A DNA stretch of 64,000 bases. Source: Photobacterium jeanii. GTDB lineage: Bacteria > Pseudomonadota > Gammaproteobacteria > Enterobacterales > Vibrionaceae. The notes under the pieces are model-generated. The model was given only the letters and a program-made list of their open reading frames with translations, did not search any database and was not told the DNA's origin. Numbering within the stretch: position 1 is the first letter of the stretch; each line of letters begins with the position of its first letter. The DNA lies in NCBI RefSeq assembly GCF_001650345.1, contig NZ_LVHF01000012.1, positions 868,001 to 932,000 on the forward strand, given 5' to 3'. This document shows, one piece after another, positions 48,089 to 60,194 of this stretch. A program made the translations under genes and the position numbers.

Positions 48089-48511
48089 AACCAATCTCTC
48101 TCCCGCAAAATTTAATGATGACAAATGTCATCTGCAACTGACTGCGTGTCAACAATTTGACTATGTCATATTGGTGGTTCGAATTCCACATATGAAACTA
48201 AAAGAGTATCTGGTATGAGATACTGGGCATATTATGCGGCACGAAAAAAGGAAAACGTGACAAAAAGAGACCAAAAAACAGAATAGTTTTGAGATGCACC
48301 GCACTATACCACTATTGACACTTCTATTTATTCATGGGCTATTTTGGGTGAACTTCACTATGATTAATAGTGTCACTCTAACATCAGGACCAAAAACAAA
48401 CCAATTAAATCAACAAGTTACACCCGCACTGTTTTAATTGGCTTATTTTTTAAGCTCTATTTTTTATTAATAAAAAACTCAAAAAAGCATCAGTTACAGA
48501 TCAGGCTCAAA
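48089..48511. other. Divergent promoter region of the TfoX-family and LON-domain genes
   Basis: Contains GTGAA-C-TTCAC (48349-48359) and CACTAT-GATTA-ATAGTG (about 48356-48372), overlapping inverted repeats that could be operators. Otherwise AT-rich; no gene and no c-di-GMP riboswitch signature was seen. Confidence 0.4.
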
Positions 48512-49087
48512 ATGACTAAAATCGCACTTTTACCGCATACCAACCACTTAATGCCCAATGGGAGAATGGAGATTACTCTAATTGAGCCTCGCCATTTACG
48601 AATGATGAAAGATGCACTGTCAGAAAAGCGACGCTTCGCCCTTTGTATGCTCAATGAAGAGCAAAAACACGCAGAAATAAAGCAATTACCAGCCATTGCA
48701 ACTTTAGTGCGGATCCTAGACTTCAATCAAACCGAAGAAGGCTTTATTAGTTTGATCGTTGAAGGGGAGCATTGTGTCAAACTCACGGCGGTTTATCATG
48801 AATTCGATGGACTCTTTAGCGCTGATGTGACCCCACTATTAAAGTGGCCAACTCAACCAACCGATACCACCACTGTTCAACTCGCCGATCGGCTAGAGGC
48901 CTACTTTTCATCAAATCCAGATAAAAAAGCGTACTACGATGATTTTCCTTATGACGATATTTGTTGGGTTAGCCTACGCTGGATTGAAATTATGCCAATT
49001 GAAGTCCACTACAAGCAGTTGCTTATGGCGCAAGACTCTCCAAAACTGACCATTCGCTTCTTACTCAAACTTTTTGAAAACACATAA
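48512..49087 (+). CDS. LON peptidase substrate-binding (PUA-like) domain protein
   Basis: A 191-residue protein that resembles the N-terminal substrate-binding domain of Lon, without ATPase or protease parts. It has ALLPHTNHLMPNGRMEITLIEPRHLRMM at the start and IATLVRILDFNQTEEGFISLIVEGEHCVKL in the middle. Its role is unknown; such proteins may bind unfolded substrates or act as adaptors. No signal peptide. Confidence 0.8.
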   Translation: MTKIALLPHTNHLMPNGRMEITLIEPRHLRMMKDALSEKRRFALCMLNEEQKHAEIKQLPAIATLVRILDFNQTEEGFISLIVEGEHCVKLTAVYHEFDGLFSADVTPLLKWPTQPTDTTTVQLADRLEAYFSSNPDKKAYYDDFPYDDICWVSLRWIEIMPIEVHYKQLLMAQDSPKLTIRFLLKLFENT

Positions 49088-49206
49088 ATAAAATGCATAT
49101 TATTTTTAATTTGTACGGGTTTATCACAAACTATTATTAAAGATTGCTTAGAATTATTCCGCTGTGATATTGATAGATCTAATAGGTACCACTCTTCAAC
49201 TTTTAT

Positions 49207-50130
49207 ATGAATCATGTTTCTTTTTTCTGGTTGCTACCAGAAAATCAAAAGATAGTTAAAGGCTTAGAATCTGAATTCTGTGCCCTTGTAAAAGATGCGA
49301 TCAAGCAAGATCGTTTAATTCTTCCCCCCATCCCTGATGTTCTGGCACGCTTATTCCAACTCTGTAAGCAAGAAGAGACGACGGTTGGCGATGTCGCAGA
49401 GCTACTCATTGATGACCCAAGTATTGCAGCATTAATCATCAAGACTTCGAATACCGTAATTTTCAATCGCCGTAACGTAATCTGCCATGATATTTTTACC
49501 GCAGTTTCACGACTGGGGATCTTCCGTGTGAGGGATATCGTTACCGCTCATACCATCCAAAAGCTGAAAGCCAATGCTAATTTCAGCGTCGAGTGTAATG
49601 CCATACTGAAAAACAGCGCTCACAACTCGCGTCAACTTGCTGCAACAATGGCAGTTATCGCTAGTAAGTTACCGGTTGATGACAAAACACAATTAAAACT
49701 AGAAGTAGATAAATGCCTACTTACTGGCTTAATTGCAGATATAGGCTTATTTGGCCTAATCAATGAATACCAAGCTTATCTCGACTCTGGGAACTATATC
49801 GATCTCGACATTGCCAAATACATTTTTGACCACTGCTGCGCAAAAAGCAGTGAAACTATTCTTAGGCATTGGGGGTTCGATGATGACTTTTTGGCGGTTG
49901 CCACCAATACAAAGCCCAACCCTTACCCAGGCAGTTTGAGCAGTCGATATTTAGATATCGCCCGTATGGCAAATCATTTACTGATGTTCCGCAACCAAGA
50001 CTCAGACATTGATGACCACGAAATCGAATTAGATTTACACAGTGCTGAAGTCATGTATGAGCTTACAAACCTAGCACCATCACAGTTTGACGATATCACC
50101 AAAGAAGCTTTACATAACAGTGGACTTTGA
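49207..50130 (+). CDS. HDOD domain signalling protein
   Basis: A 307-residue protein with one HDOD domain (RLILPPIPDVLARLFQLCKQ.., IDDPSIAALIIKTSN, HDIFTAVSRLGIFRVRDIV). The canonical HD metal dyad is degenerate, as usual in the family. HDOD proteins in gammaproteobacteria act in stress, c-di-GMP and post-transcriptional signalling. The role here is unknown. The start at 49207 begins MNHVSFFWLLP. Confidence 0.8.
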   Translation: MNHVSFFWLLPENQKIVKGLESEFCALVKDAIKQDRLILPPIPDVLARLFQLCKQEETTVGDVAELLIDDPSIAALIIKTSNTVIFNRRNVICHDIFTAVSRLGIFRVRDIVTAHTIQKLKANANFSVECNAILKNSAHNSRQLAATMAVIASKLPVDDKTQLKLEVDKCLLTGLIADIGLFGLINEYQAYLDSGNYIDLDIAKYIFDHCCAKSSETILRHWGFDDDFLAVATNTKPNPYPGSLSSRYLDIARMANHLLMFRNQDSDIDDHEIELDLHSAEVMYELTNLAPSQFDDITKEALHNSGL

Positions 50131-50215
50131 TCACTGCATCTAATCGCATTATGTGATTGCTGAAAACTAGCGCTGTTGATAATCTAGCCAAAAATTAACA
50201 GCGCTTAGGATTCGT

Positions 50216-51115
50216 ATGTTTTCAGGGATGTTTTATATATTTCTACCGTTAATTGTTGGCTATCTTATTCCAGTCACCAAAAAATCCATTCTGGACTTCA
50301 TCAATAAACAAACCAGCCGTTTAGTCTTAGTGATTTTGAGCTTAATGGGATTAAGCCTCGCGGGGTTAGACAACCTTGGCCAAAATCTGCATCAGATCTT
50401 ACTCTATACCTTCACTTTTTTTACCGCTATCAGTGTTTGTAACCTTATCGCACTCCCTTTGATAGACAAGATCTTACCTGTAGAGACGGAGCTAAAGCAT
50501 CAAACACTACTGCTATCTGAAATGATGATGGAGTCAGTGCGATTGATACTGGTCGTTGCAGGAGGGTTAGTGGTTGGTCTCATGCTTAGCATGGATTTGT
50601 CTTGGGTGGATACTGCCAGTGAAAGCATATTGCTACTGTTGTTATTTTTAATAGGGATCCAGCTACGTAACAGTGGCATGACCCTGAAACAGATTTTACT
50701 CAATAAAAACGGCATGTTAATCGCAGCCACCATCATAGTAACTTCGCTGCTAGGTGGGTTAATTGGCGCCACACTATTAGGCATACCACTTAAAAATGGC
50801 CTTGCAATGGCATCAGGCTTTGGTTGGTACTCTCTTTCAGGCATTCTAATGGGCGACGGCTTAGGACCAGTCTACGGTGGTGCATCGTTTTTAAACGAAT
50901 TGCTAAGAGAATTAGTGGCGTTAAGTTTGATTCCAATGCTTATTCGCCGTTACCCAAATACGTCAATTGGTTACGCAGGCGCTACCGCAATGGATTTCAC
51001 TTTACCGATAATACAAAACTGTGGCGGTATTCGTTGTGTACCAATCGCAATTGTCAGTGGTTTCATTCTAAGCTTAACCGTTCCTTTCCTCATGTTGTTT
51101 TTCTTATCGCTCTAA
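50216..51115 (+). CDS. lysO: Lysine exporter LysO (YbjE) family
   Basis: A 299-residue inner-membrane protein with about eight to ten hydrophobic segments, the same length as E. coli LysO, which exports lysine and thialysine. Matching segments are LPLIVGYLIP, LLFLIGIQLRNSGMTLKQI, LAMASGFGWYSLSGI and GATAMDFTLP. The start is ATG 50216 with AGGATTCGT upstream. No lysine riboswitch was recognised in the short 5' region. Confidence 0.92.
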   Translation: MFSGMFYIFLPLIVGYLIPVTKKSILDFINKQTSRLVLVILSLMGLSLAGLDNLGQNLHQILLYTFTFFTAISVCNLIALPLIDKILPVETELKHQTLLLSEMMMESVRLILVVAGGLVVGLMLSMDLSWVDTASESILLLLLFLIGIQLRNSGMTLKQILLNKNGMLIAATIIVTSLLGGLIGATLLGIPLKNGLAMASGFGWYSLSGILMGDGLGPVYGGASFLNELLRELVALSLIPMLIRRYPNTSIGYAGATAMDFTLPIIQNCGGIRCVPIAIVSGFILSLTVPFLMLFFLSL

Positions 51116-51382
51116 GCGATGAATCAACATAAAAACCACTTCTGTTATAACTATCTCGGTACCTCTCGATATAAGAGTGGTACCAAGAACAAAGTCCGTC
51201 CTGACAACATCATTGCTCTGTTTTACTCACAACCACCTTATTCGATTGCTATAGTAGCCTCTACAGCGTTTTGCTTTCGACAGCACCCTACCTATCAAGC
51301 CAACCAATACGTGTAACCAGTTGCTCTTACAGGGCTTATTAGCGGGTATGTTTTTCCAATTCAGCTAATACGTAAAAAAGAA
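51116..51382. other. Region downstream of lysO
   Basis: Contains a hairpin with GGTACC arms (about 51160-51183: GGTACC-T-CTC / GAG-T-GGTACC) that may stop lysO transcription despite lacking a T-run. Small open frames here are not convincing. Confidence 0.4.
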
Positions 51383-51406
51383 AAAGGGAAGCCGAAGCTT
51401 CCCTTT
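51381..51406 (-). terminator. Terminator of ptsG
   Basis: AAAGGGAAGC (51383-51392) / GCTTCCCTTT (51397-51406) with loop CGAA. The A-rich flank gives the U-tract on the minus strand. Confidence 0.85.
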
Positions 51407-51431
51407 AAGATTATGTACTCAGTGATGAGGA

Positions 51432-53296
<1,865 letters not shown>

Positions 53297-53318
53297 CAGA
53301 GGGACATAAGTCCCTCTG
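53297..53318 (-). terminator. Probable terminator of ycfH
   Basis: CAGAGGGAC/GTCCCTCTG, a perfect 9-bp stem with loop ATAA. It lies just past the ycfH stop and is followed on the minus strand by GGTTTTAATG. Confidence 0.75.
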
Positions 53319-53325
53319 AATTCAA

Positions 53326-54105
53326 TTATTTATTTTTCGCGCGCGAAAAAAGTTTAAAGAAGTTTTCAGTAGTCACTTTGGCGACTTCTTCACCAGAAAC
53401 GCCTTTGAGTAAACCAATATAGTCTGCAACTTCCTTCACATATGCAGGTTGGTTTTGCTTACCACGGTAAGGCATAGGTGCAAGGTACGGTGAATCTGTT
53501 TCAACCAGTAGACGCTCAAGCGGCAATTGGCTAACAACATTCTTAAGATCTGCCGCCTTGTTAAACGTCACGATGCCTGAGATTGAAATGTAGAAGCCCA
53601 GCTCAATCGCTTCTAATGCCATTTCTAAACTTTCAGTAAAGCAGTGCAAAACTCCACCACACTTTTCTGCCCCCTCTTCGCGAAGGATACGCATGGTGTC
53701 TTCACGCGCCATACGAGTGTGAATAATCAATGGTTTATTTAGCTCCACCGCCAAGCGTACTTGCTGACGAAAGACATCTTGCTGAGCCTGTGCTAATTCA
53801 GGTTGGTAATGGTAATCCAAGCCTGTTTCACCAATGGCCACCACACGCTCGTGCTGGGCATACTCTTTCAGCTGCTCGTAATCAAACCCAGATTCAATAT
53901 CAAGCGGGTGAACACCACATGAAGCAAACACGTTATCGTGCGGCTCAATCATTGCCATCATCTCAGGGAAACTACGCAGCGTTACGCCGACTGATAGAAA
54001 GTACTCAACACCACGCGCTTTCGCTTTAGCTAACACATCATCGATCCCTGTATGCAGCTGCTCGTAGTCCAGTTTGTCAAGGTGACAATGTGAATCAACT
54101 AACAC
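53326..54105 (-). CDS. ycfH: TatD family metal-dependent hydrolase YcfH
   Basis: A 259-residue TIM-barrel hydrolase of the TatD DNase family. Metal ligands are in VDSHCHLD, IGETGLDYHY, IHTRMA, GVLHCFTE and VETDSPYLAP. The E. coli homologue sits in the same place after holB. A separate hairpin at 54129 lies between the two genes. Confidence 0.92.
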   Translation of the reverse strand: MLVDSHCHLDKLDYEQLHTGIDDVLAKAKARGVEYFLSVGVTLRSFPEMMAMIEPHDNVFASCGVHPLDIESGFDYEQLKEYAQHERVVAIGETGLDYHYQPELAQAQQDVFRQQVRLAVELNKPLIIHTRMAREDTMRILREEGAEKCGGVLHCFTESLEMALEAIELGFYISISGIVTFNKAADLKNVVSQLPLERLLVETDSPYLAPMPYRGKQNQPAYVKEVADYIGLLKGVSGEEVAKVTTENFFKLFSRAKNK

Positions 54106-54128
54106 AATCTTTACCTCTAATAAATAAA

Positions 54129-54149
54129 CAGGGCTGTAAATCAGCCCTG
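54129..54149 (-). terminator. Hairpin between holB and ycfH
   Basis: CAGGGCT/AGCCCTG with loop GTAAATC. On the minus strand it is followed by TTTATTTATT, so it may partly terminate the upstream operon. Confidence 0.6.
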
Positions 54150-54186
54150 ATGTTAATGTTTGTATAATAAGAATAACGGTTGGTGA

Positions 54187-55152
54187 TCAGTTTTCAGTTA
54201 AGAAAGTACTTAACCACTCAACAATCAACAACTCATCATTTAAGCCAGTATGCTTCTGTAATTGTTGATGAAGCTTATTAATCTGTCGAGCCTGACGGAT
54301 CAGGGTGGCAGCAGGCACTGCTTGCGCAACCTTTTGAACCCAAGAGGCAGACTCTCGGTGAACCAAACACTGTCCTGCGCCTTGCTGAAGTTTAATACAG
54401 TCTAAAAGGAAAAAGCTCAGCCATTGTAGGCTTATTGTGCCCTCTCCAGCACACAAGCCTGCCACGTCGTACAACCCAGTATGAGGCGGTTGTAGATACG
54501 TTGCGAAGGCTTCGACTAACTTACCATGACGAATATCTTGCCCTTGCTCAATAAACTGTAACGTCGCTAAAGGCGCACCACAGTTTAGGCGTACAGCTTC
54601 TGTTTTAATCGACTGCATTAACTGCATTTCAACCCAATGTTGGGTTTGTGCTTCATCGGGAACAGATAAGCGCCACTTATTACAACGACTGACGATTGTT
54701 GGCAGTAAGCTATCGAGTGACTGCGCTGTAAGAATAAACTGACAGTTCTCAGGCGGCTCTTCCAAAGTTTTTAACAAGGCATTGGCTGCCGCTTCACCTA
54801 ACGCATCTGCATTTTCAATTAAGATCACGCGACGTCCACCAAGCTGGGAGGTTTCTACCGCCCAACGATTACATTGGCGTACAGCATCAACGCTGATCTG
54901 CTTACCTTCTTGTTCAGGCTTAATAACATGAAAATCAGGGTGTGTTTGTGCGGCCAATAACTGGCAAGCGTGACACATACCACACGCTTCGGTGTAGCCA
55001 TTTTGGCAAAGTACGGTATGTGCTAAGTGCCTCGCCAACTCACCTCGACCACTGCCCTTGGCAGCGGTTAACAAAATAGCGTGGTGCAGACGGTTTTGCT
55101 CCAGCAATTGCTGCCACTTTTCCCACAATGTTTGCTGCCACGGATACAACAT
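54187..55152 (-). CDS. holB: DNA polymerase III delta-prime subunit
   Basis: 321 residues; clamp-loader subunit. The zinc-binding cysteines (CQNGYTEACGMCHACQ) and the AAA+ parts AKGSGRGELARH, LIENADALGEAAANALLKTLEEPP and SRCNKW are seen. Residues of Walker A are altered, as in all delta-prime subunits. The gene starts immediately after tmk, with no spacer. Confidence 0.95.
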   Translation of the reverse strand: MLYPWQQTLWEKWQQLLEQNRLHHAILLTAAKGSGRGELARHLAHTVLCQNGYTEACGMCHACQLLAAQTHPDFHVIKPEQEGKQISVDAVRQCNRWAVETSQLGGRRVILIENADALGEAAANALLKTLEEPPENCQFILTAQSLDSLLPTIVSRCNKWRLSVPDEAQTQHWVEMQLMQSIKTEAVRLNCGAPLATLQFIEQGQDIRHGKLVEAFATYLQPPHTGLYDVAGLCAGEGTISLQWLSFFLLDCIKLQQGAGQCLVHRESASWVQKVAQAVPAATLIRQARQINKLHQQLQKHTGLNDELLIVEWLSTFLTEN

Positions 55153-55782
55153 TTACTGCCTCTCCAACCATGCAGTTAACGCCGTGGTAATGTCGTGCGT
55201 TACCGCTTCAAGGCTCTGGCTGGCATCAATGATCACCACCCTTGGGTCATTCTCTGATAACTCAAGAAAACGAGCACGAGCACGGTGGAAGAAATCAATA
55301 TTCATTTTTTCAATACGATCCAACTCACCTCGACCACGTGCACGCTCTAAGCCCAATACTGGGTCGATATCCATGTAGATCGTCAAATCAGGGCGAAAAT
55401 CACCCAACACAGTATCACGCAAATTTTGCATGACACCTTGATCGAAGCCACGACCACCACCTTGGTACGCTTGAGATGACATATCGTGACGATCACCAAC
55501 CACCCAGCGACCTGCGTTTAAGGCTGGCTTAATCACATTGTCCACCAGCTGGATACGAGCAGCATAAAGCAGTAATAGCTCAGCCATATCGGTTAGCGGC
55601 TCATCTGGGTGTCCTTCTTTCACTAAGGTACGCATTTGTTCAGCCAGTGGGGTGCCACCAGGTTCACGGGTTGATTCAGGATCATGAATCCCATGTTTTG
55701 CCAGTGTTGCTACCACTTGGTTGATAGCTGTACTTTTCCCTGCCCCTTCAAGGCCTTCAATTACAATAAATTTACCAGTCAT
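55153..55782 (-). CDS. tmk: Thymidylate kinase
   Basis: 209 residues; phosphorylates dTMP to dTDP. The P-loop [12 protein letters not shown], the DR-x motif in [17 protein letters not shown], and [10 protein letters not shown] identify it. Its start overlaps the mltG stop by one base. Confidence 0.96.
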   Translation of the reverse strand: MTGKFIVIEGLEGAGKSTAINQVVATLAKHGIHDPESTREPGGTPLAEQMRTLVKEGHPDEPLTDMAELLLLYAARIQLVDNVIKPALNAGRWVVGDRHDMSSQAYQGGGRGFDQGVMQNLRDTVLGDFRPDLTIYMDIDPVLGLERARGRGELDRIEKMNIDFFHRARARFLELSENDPRVVIIDASQSLEAVTHDITTALTAWLERQ

Positions 55783-56792
55783 TATTTTCTTAGCGTTCTT
55801 AGGTAAGCGCGTACCGCGCGATTATGTTCACTTAATGATTTTGAAAACTTGTGACCGCCTTTACCGTCAGCCACGAAGTAATAATATTTGCTCGATTCAG
55901 GCTTCACGGCCGCAAGCACAGAAGCTTTACTTGGCATCGCAATCGGTGTTGGCGGTAAACCAAAGATGGTATAGGTGTTGTAAGGTGTTGGCGTACGTAG
56001 GTCTTTCTTACGAATATTACCCTTGTACTTATCGCCCATACCATAAATCACCGTTGGATCTGTTTGTAGGCGCATTCCTTTGTTCAAACGGTTCATAAAC
56101 ACAGATGACACCAAGGTGCGCTCGCTATCCACTGCGGTTTCTTTCTCGATAATCGAAGCCATGATTAAAGCTTCATATGGATTTTTCAGTGGAATAGTTT
56201 GATCACGCTTTTGCCACGCATCATTTAAGACGTGTTGCATCGATTGATATGCACGACGTAACAATTCGATATCAGCGGTTCCCGCTGTGTAGTGGTAGGT
56301 TTCCGGCAGCAAATAGCCTTCAAGCTTATCCGCTTTAGCACCTATCGCTTTGGCGATCTCAGCTTCAGACATCCCCTCCAGTGAGTGCGATAAATGCGGC
56401 GCTTTAGTCAGTTGATTTACCCAATCGCTAAAACGATCGCCTTCAACCAAGGTGATTGCAAACTGGTGCTCCTTGCCTGAGGTCAATAATGCCAATACAG
56501 ATTGTAAATCCATATCAGGCTGAATTTGGTATGTTCCGACTTTAACATGAGCAAGCGACGGCTCTAGCTTTACCACCCAACGTGTCCAGCGCGTTTGCTC
56601 AATGATCCCTTCGTTATCGAGTTGGTTCAGTACGCCACGGAAGCTTGTACCAGGAGATACGGTAAATAACTGTGCTTGGCTATGCACAACGGGCTGGGAA
56701 AGCGATGCCACTACTTGCTGGTAAACCCATCCAATGGAACCAGCAGCAGCTACTGCCAGTAATACAATCGCGAGAAATAACTTCTTCAGCAC
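55782..56792 (-). CDS. mltG: Endolytic murein transglycosylase
   Basis: 336 residues, with a single N-terminal membrane anchor ([20 protein letters not shown]), a LysM-like region and a YceG domain whose catalytic glutamate lies in [11 protein letters not shown], followed by [22 protein letters not shown]. It cleaves nascent glycan strands at the inner membrane. It overlaps pabC by seven bases. Confidence 0.95.
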   Translation of the reverse strand: MLKKLFLAIVLLAVAAAGSIGWVYQQVVASLSQPVVHSQAQLFTVSPGTSFRGVLNQLDNEGIIEQTRWTRWVVKLEPSLAHVKVGTYQIQPDMDLQSVLALLTSGKEHQFAITLVEGDRFSDWVNQLTKAPHLSHSLEGMSEAEIAKAIGAKADKLEGYLLPETYHYTAGTADIELLRRAYQSMQHVLNDAWQKRDQTIPLKNPYEALIMASIIEKETAVDSERTLVSSVFMNRLNKGMRLQTDPTVIYGMGDKYKGNIRKKDLRTPTPYNTYTIFGLPPTPIAMPSKASVLAAVKPESSKYYYFVADGKGGHKFSKSLSEHNRAVRAYLRTLRK

Positions 56793-57595
56793 GAATACAA
56801 CCTCTTGTTTAACTCGGTAAGCGCAGTACGCTCTGTAAAGTAAGTATCGTTAATTTGATTAACCGGCACCAATGCCATCAGGGCATTAGTAATAAAGACT
56901 TCGTCAGCACAAAGCAATGTATCAAGCTGGGATTTGACAATTTGCAAACAATACGGCGTCGACGCAACCAATCGAATCACTTGCTCCCGCATCACACCAC
57001 ACACACCTGCCATCGACAAATCAGGGGTATACAAGGTTTGGTCTTTACGCCAAAAAATATTCGATGCCGATGTTTCGACTACTTGCCCTAATACATCCCG
57101 CACCACGGCATCTTGCCAGCCTTGTTGCTCAATTTCCTGCTTTAGCAGCACCTGCTCTAAACGATTGAGATGCTTATGACCTGCCAGCATTGGTGTCAGT
57201 CCTAATGCTTGCTGGCACACCCCTAACGCAATACCTTGTTGCTGCCAATCGTGATAATGGTGCGGCCATTGCGCTGTGGTGATCACAACATTTGGATTAT
57301 GACACCCTGCAGGGCTATATCCTCGCCCACCGCTACCACGACTGATCAATACTTTAATCACACCTAAATCAGTAAAGCCTGCCGCAAGCTGGCTCACTTC
57401 CTGCGTTAACCATTGCCAATCAGGATGCGGGATCGCTAAAGCGTCCAAGGTGCGTTGAAAGCGTGCCAGATGTAAATCCCACAACCAAGGCAGCCCATTT
57501 TTCACACACAGGGTGGTAAAACAGCCATCGCCATATTGAGTTGCACGATCGGTGACAATAAGTTGTTCAGCTTCACAGCCATTAATTCGCGCCAT
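56786..57595 (-). CDS. pabC: Aminodeoxychorismate lyase
   Basis: A 269-residue fold-type IV PLP enzyme that makes 4-aminobenzoate for folate. It has TQYGDGCFTT, the catalytic lysine in GHKHLNRLEQVLLKQE and ETSASNIFW. It is separated from fabF by a terminator. Confidence 0.93.
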   Translation of the reverse strand: MARINGCEAEQLIVTDRATQYGDGCFTTLCVKNGLPWLWDLHLARFQRTLDALAIPHPDWQWLTQEVSQLAAGFTDLGVIKVLISRGSGGRGYSPAGCHNPNVVITTAQWPHHYHDWQQQGIALGVCQQALGLTPMLAGHKHLNRLEQVLLKQEIEQQGWQDAVVRDVLGQVVETSASNIFWRKDQTLYTPDLSMAGVCGVMREQVIRLVASTPYCLQIVKSQLDTLLCADEVFITNALMALVPVNQINDTYFTERTALTELNKRLYSC

Positions 57596-57632
57596 TTACC
57601 GCATTCCCTGATCACAACTTAAAATTAAAGCC

Positions 57633-57664
57633 AAAAAAAACGGCCCGGTATTACTACCGGGCCG
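57633..57664 (-). terminator. Terminator of fabF
   Basis: CGGCCCGGTA (57641-57650) / TACCGGGCCG (57655-57664), a perfect 10-bp GC-rich stem. Eight A residues at 57633-57640 become the U-tract. Confidence 0.9.
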
Positions 57665-57687
57665 CCTTATGATAACACAGGTTACGA

Positions 57688-58926
57688 TTAAATTTTCTTG
57701 AACAGTAGAGAACCGTTCGTGCCACCGAAACCAAAAGAGTTACACAGTGCGTACTCTAGGTTTACTTGACGCGCTTCACCTGCAACGTAGTCTAGATCAC
57801 AACCTTCATCTGGATTCTCTAGGTTGATTGTTGGCGGAACAGCCTGATCAACTAGTGTCATTGCCGTGATGATTGCTTCAACCGAACCAGCTGCACCTAG
57901 TAGGTGACCTGTCATCGACTTAGTTGAAGATACCAGTACGTTATCAACCGCTGCACCCATAGCACGCTTAATACCAAGGGTTTCTGCAACGTCACCTGCT
58001 GGTGTTGAAGTACCGTGTGCATTGATGTAACCAATTTGGTCAGCGTTAATACCCGCATCACGGATACACGCTTCCATTGCCAATGCACCACCTGAACCGT
58101 CTGCGCTTGGTGAAGTCATGTGGTAAGCATCACCACTCATACCAAAACCAACAAGTTCAGCATAGATTTTCGCGCCACGCGCTTTCGCATGTTCGTACTC
58201 TTCCAGTACCATCATGCCTGCACCGTCACCTAGAACGAAACCGTCACGCTCTTTGTCCCATGGACGTGAAGCGCCTTGCGGATCATCGTTACGAGTAGAC
58301 AGCGCTTTAGCCGCTGCGAAGCCGCCCATACCTAGTGGCGTTGATGCTTTTTCCGCACCACCCGCTAGCATAGCGTCAGCATCGCCGTAAGCGATCATAC
58401 GTGCAGCGTGACCAATGTTATGAAGGCCAGTTGTACACGCAGTAGAAATTGCAATATTTGGACCACGTAGACCGTGCATGATCGACATGTGACCAGCAAT
58501 CATGTTTACGATAGTCGATGGAACAAAGAACGGGCTAATTTTGCGCGGACCTTTTTCCATTAGAGATTGATGGTTAGCTTCAATAAGACCTAGACCACCA
58601 ATACCAGAACCGATAGCAACACCAAAACGTGGTGCATTTTCTTCAGTAACTTCAATACCAGAGTCTTTCAGAGCTTGTACGCCAGCTGCGATACCGTATT
58701 GGATAAACAAATCCATTTTACGAGCATCTTTTTTAGACATGTAGTCTTCACAATTGAAGTCTTTTACCATACCAGCAAAACGGGTAGCAAAAGCACTAGC
58801 ATCGAAATGCTCAATATTGCTAATACCACTTGTACCAGCTAGTAGTGCTTTCCAAGAAGAATCTACTGTATTGCCTACAGGCGACAGCATACCCATGCCA
58901 GTAACAACAACGCGACGCTTTGACAC
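57688..58926 (-). CDS. fabF: Beta-ketoacyl-ACP synthase II
   Basis: 412 residues; condenses acyl-ACP with malonyl-ACP in fatty-acid elongation. The nucleophilic cysteine is in [14 protein letters not shown]; the histidines are in [11 protein letters not shown] and [11 protein letters not shown]. It begins [18 protein letters not shown], as usual. Confidence 0.97.
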   Translation of the reverse strand: MSKRRVVVTGMGMLSPVGNTVDSSWKALLAGTSGISNIEHFDASAFATRFAGMVKDFNCEDYMSKKDARKMDLFIQYGIAAGVQALKDSGIEVTEENAPRFGVAIGSGIGGLGLIEANHQSLMEKGPRKISPFFVPSTIVNMIAGHMSIMHGLRGPNIAISTACTTGLHNIGHAARMIAYGDADAMLAGGAEKASTPLGMGGFAAAKALSTRNDDPQGASRPWDKERDGFVLGDGAGMMVLEEYEHAKARGAKIYAELVGFGMSGDAYHMTSPSADGSGGALAMEACIRDAGINADQIGYINAHGTSTPAGDVAETLGIKRAMGAAVDNVLVSSTKSMTGHLLGAAGSVEAIITAMTLVDQAVPPTINLENPDEGCDLDYVAGEARQVNLEYALCNSFGFGGTNGSLLFKKI

Positions 58927-58976
58927 GATCTCTTTCTCCGGGAATTGGGGTTTAAAACAAGGAATGTAAAATAAAT

Positions 58977-58999
58977 AAGGCGGTCATGGTGACCGCCTT
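58977..58999 (-). terminator. Hairpin between acpP and fabF
   Basis: AAGGCGGTCA/TGACCGCCTT, a perfect 10-bp stem with loop TGG. It lies 13 bases past the acpP stop and is followed on the minus strand by a T-rich TTATTTATTTTACA, so likely a partial terminator that keeps acpP above fabF. Confidence 0.65.
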
Positions 59000-59012
59000 G
59001 AGGAGTTCTTAA

Positions 59013-59249
59013 TTACTCAGAAGCGCCAACAACGTAGTCGATTGCAGCTTGAACTGTAGTAATTTTTTCAGCTTCTTCGTCTGGAATCTCAGTGTCGAAT
59101 TCTTCTTCAAGAGCCATTACTAGTTCAACTGTGTCTAGAGAGTCAGCACCTAGATCATCTACGAAAGAAGCTTCGTTTTTAACTTCTGCTTCGTCTACAC
59201 CTAGTTGCTCAACGATGATTTTTTTTACGCGTTCTTCGATGTTGCTCAT
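59013..59249 (-). CDS. acpP: Acyl carrier protein
   Basis: A 78-residue acidic four-helix carrier. Ser37 in [15 protein letters not shown] bears the phosphopantetheine. The start [18 protein letters not shown] is near-identical to other gammaproteobacterial ACPs. Confidence 0.98.
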   Translation of the reverse strand: MSNIEERVKKIIVEQLGVDEAEVKNEASFVDDLGADSLDTVELVMALEEEFDTEIPDEEAEKITTVQAAIDYVVGASE

Positions 59250-59406
59250 TAATCTATTTCCTTAAAACAAGAATTCGCTAATGCGATTTGCTGTAGTTTA
59301 TTCATTACTACAAAAGTTGCAACTCTCTCAATGCTGGTCAAACCACGATTTTGCATGAAATTACGTTGAGTTTGACTTGTATCATCAAGCACTGCAACTT
59401 TTTTGG

Positions 59407-60141
59407 TTAAATCATGTACATGCCGCCGTTTACGTGCAACGTTTCACCAGTTACGTAACCTGCATCTTCAGACGCAAGGAAAGCAACCGCTGCCGCGATT
59501 TCACGTGGGTCACCCAGACGACCTGCTGGTACGCTTGCAAGTGTAGCAGCACGTTGGTCATCATTCAGGGCTTTTGTCATGTCAGTTTCAATAAAGCCTG
59601 GTGCAACAGCGTTTACAGTGATGCCACGAGAAGCAACTTCACGCGCCATTGACTTAGTAAAACCAATTAAGCCTGCTTTCGCTGCCGCATAGTTGGTTTG
59701 ACCCGCATTACCCATAGTACCCACTACAGAGCCGATGCTGATGATACGACCATGACGCTTCTTCATCATAGCGCGTAATACCGCTTTAGACAGACGGAAA
59801 ATCGACGTCAGGTTAGTATCCATGATGTCTTGCCATTCGTCGTCTTTCATACGCATAAGCAGGTTATCGCGAGTAATACCAGCGTTGTTAACCAAGATAT
59901 CTACATCGCCGTATTGCTCTTTAATTTGCTTAAGAACAGACTCGATAGATTCTGGTGATGTAACGTTTAGCGCCAGACCTTTACCGTTTTCACCCAAGTA
60001 CTCGCTGATTGCATCAGCACCTTTCTCAGATGTTGCAGTACCGATTACAGTTGCACCACGCTCGACTAAAATTTCAGCGATTGCGCGACCGATACCACGG
60101 CTTGCACCTGTCACTAGTGCAATTTTACCTTCCAGGCTCAT
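59407..60141 (-). CDS. fabG: 3-oxoacyl-ACP reductase
   Basis: A 244-residue NADPH-dependent SDR. The cofactor loop is TGASRGIGRAIA; the catalytic Ser is in SIGSVVGTMG and Tyr-Lys in TNYAAAKAG. It begins 53 bases after the fabD stop. Confidence 0.97.
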   Translation of the reverse strand: MSLEGKIALVTGASRGIGRAIAEILVERGATVIGTATSEKGADAISEYLGENGKGLALNVTSPESIESVLKQIKEQYGDVDILVNNAGITRDNLLMRMKDDEWQDIMDTNLTSIFRLSKAVLRAMMKKRHGRIISIGSVVGTMGNAGQTNYAAAKAGLIGFTKSMAREVASRGITVNAVAPGFIETDMTKALNDDQRAATLASVPAGRLGDPREIAAAVAFLASEDAGYVTGETLHVNGGMYMI

Positions 60142-60194
60142 TGTTATTCCTCTTTATATCAATGTGACTTCGTGGCTAGCTTTTCGCCAGTAAC

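Noticed and set aside
48089-48511. c-di-GMP (GEMM) riboswitch before the TfoX-family gene
   Set aside because: Looked for because V. cholerae tfoY has one; no matching conserved core was found on the minus strand.
51119-51316. 65-codon ORF downstream of lysO
   Set aside because: No ribosome-binding site and no coding character; it spans a hairpin.
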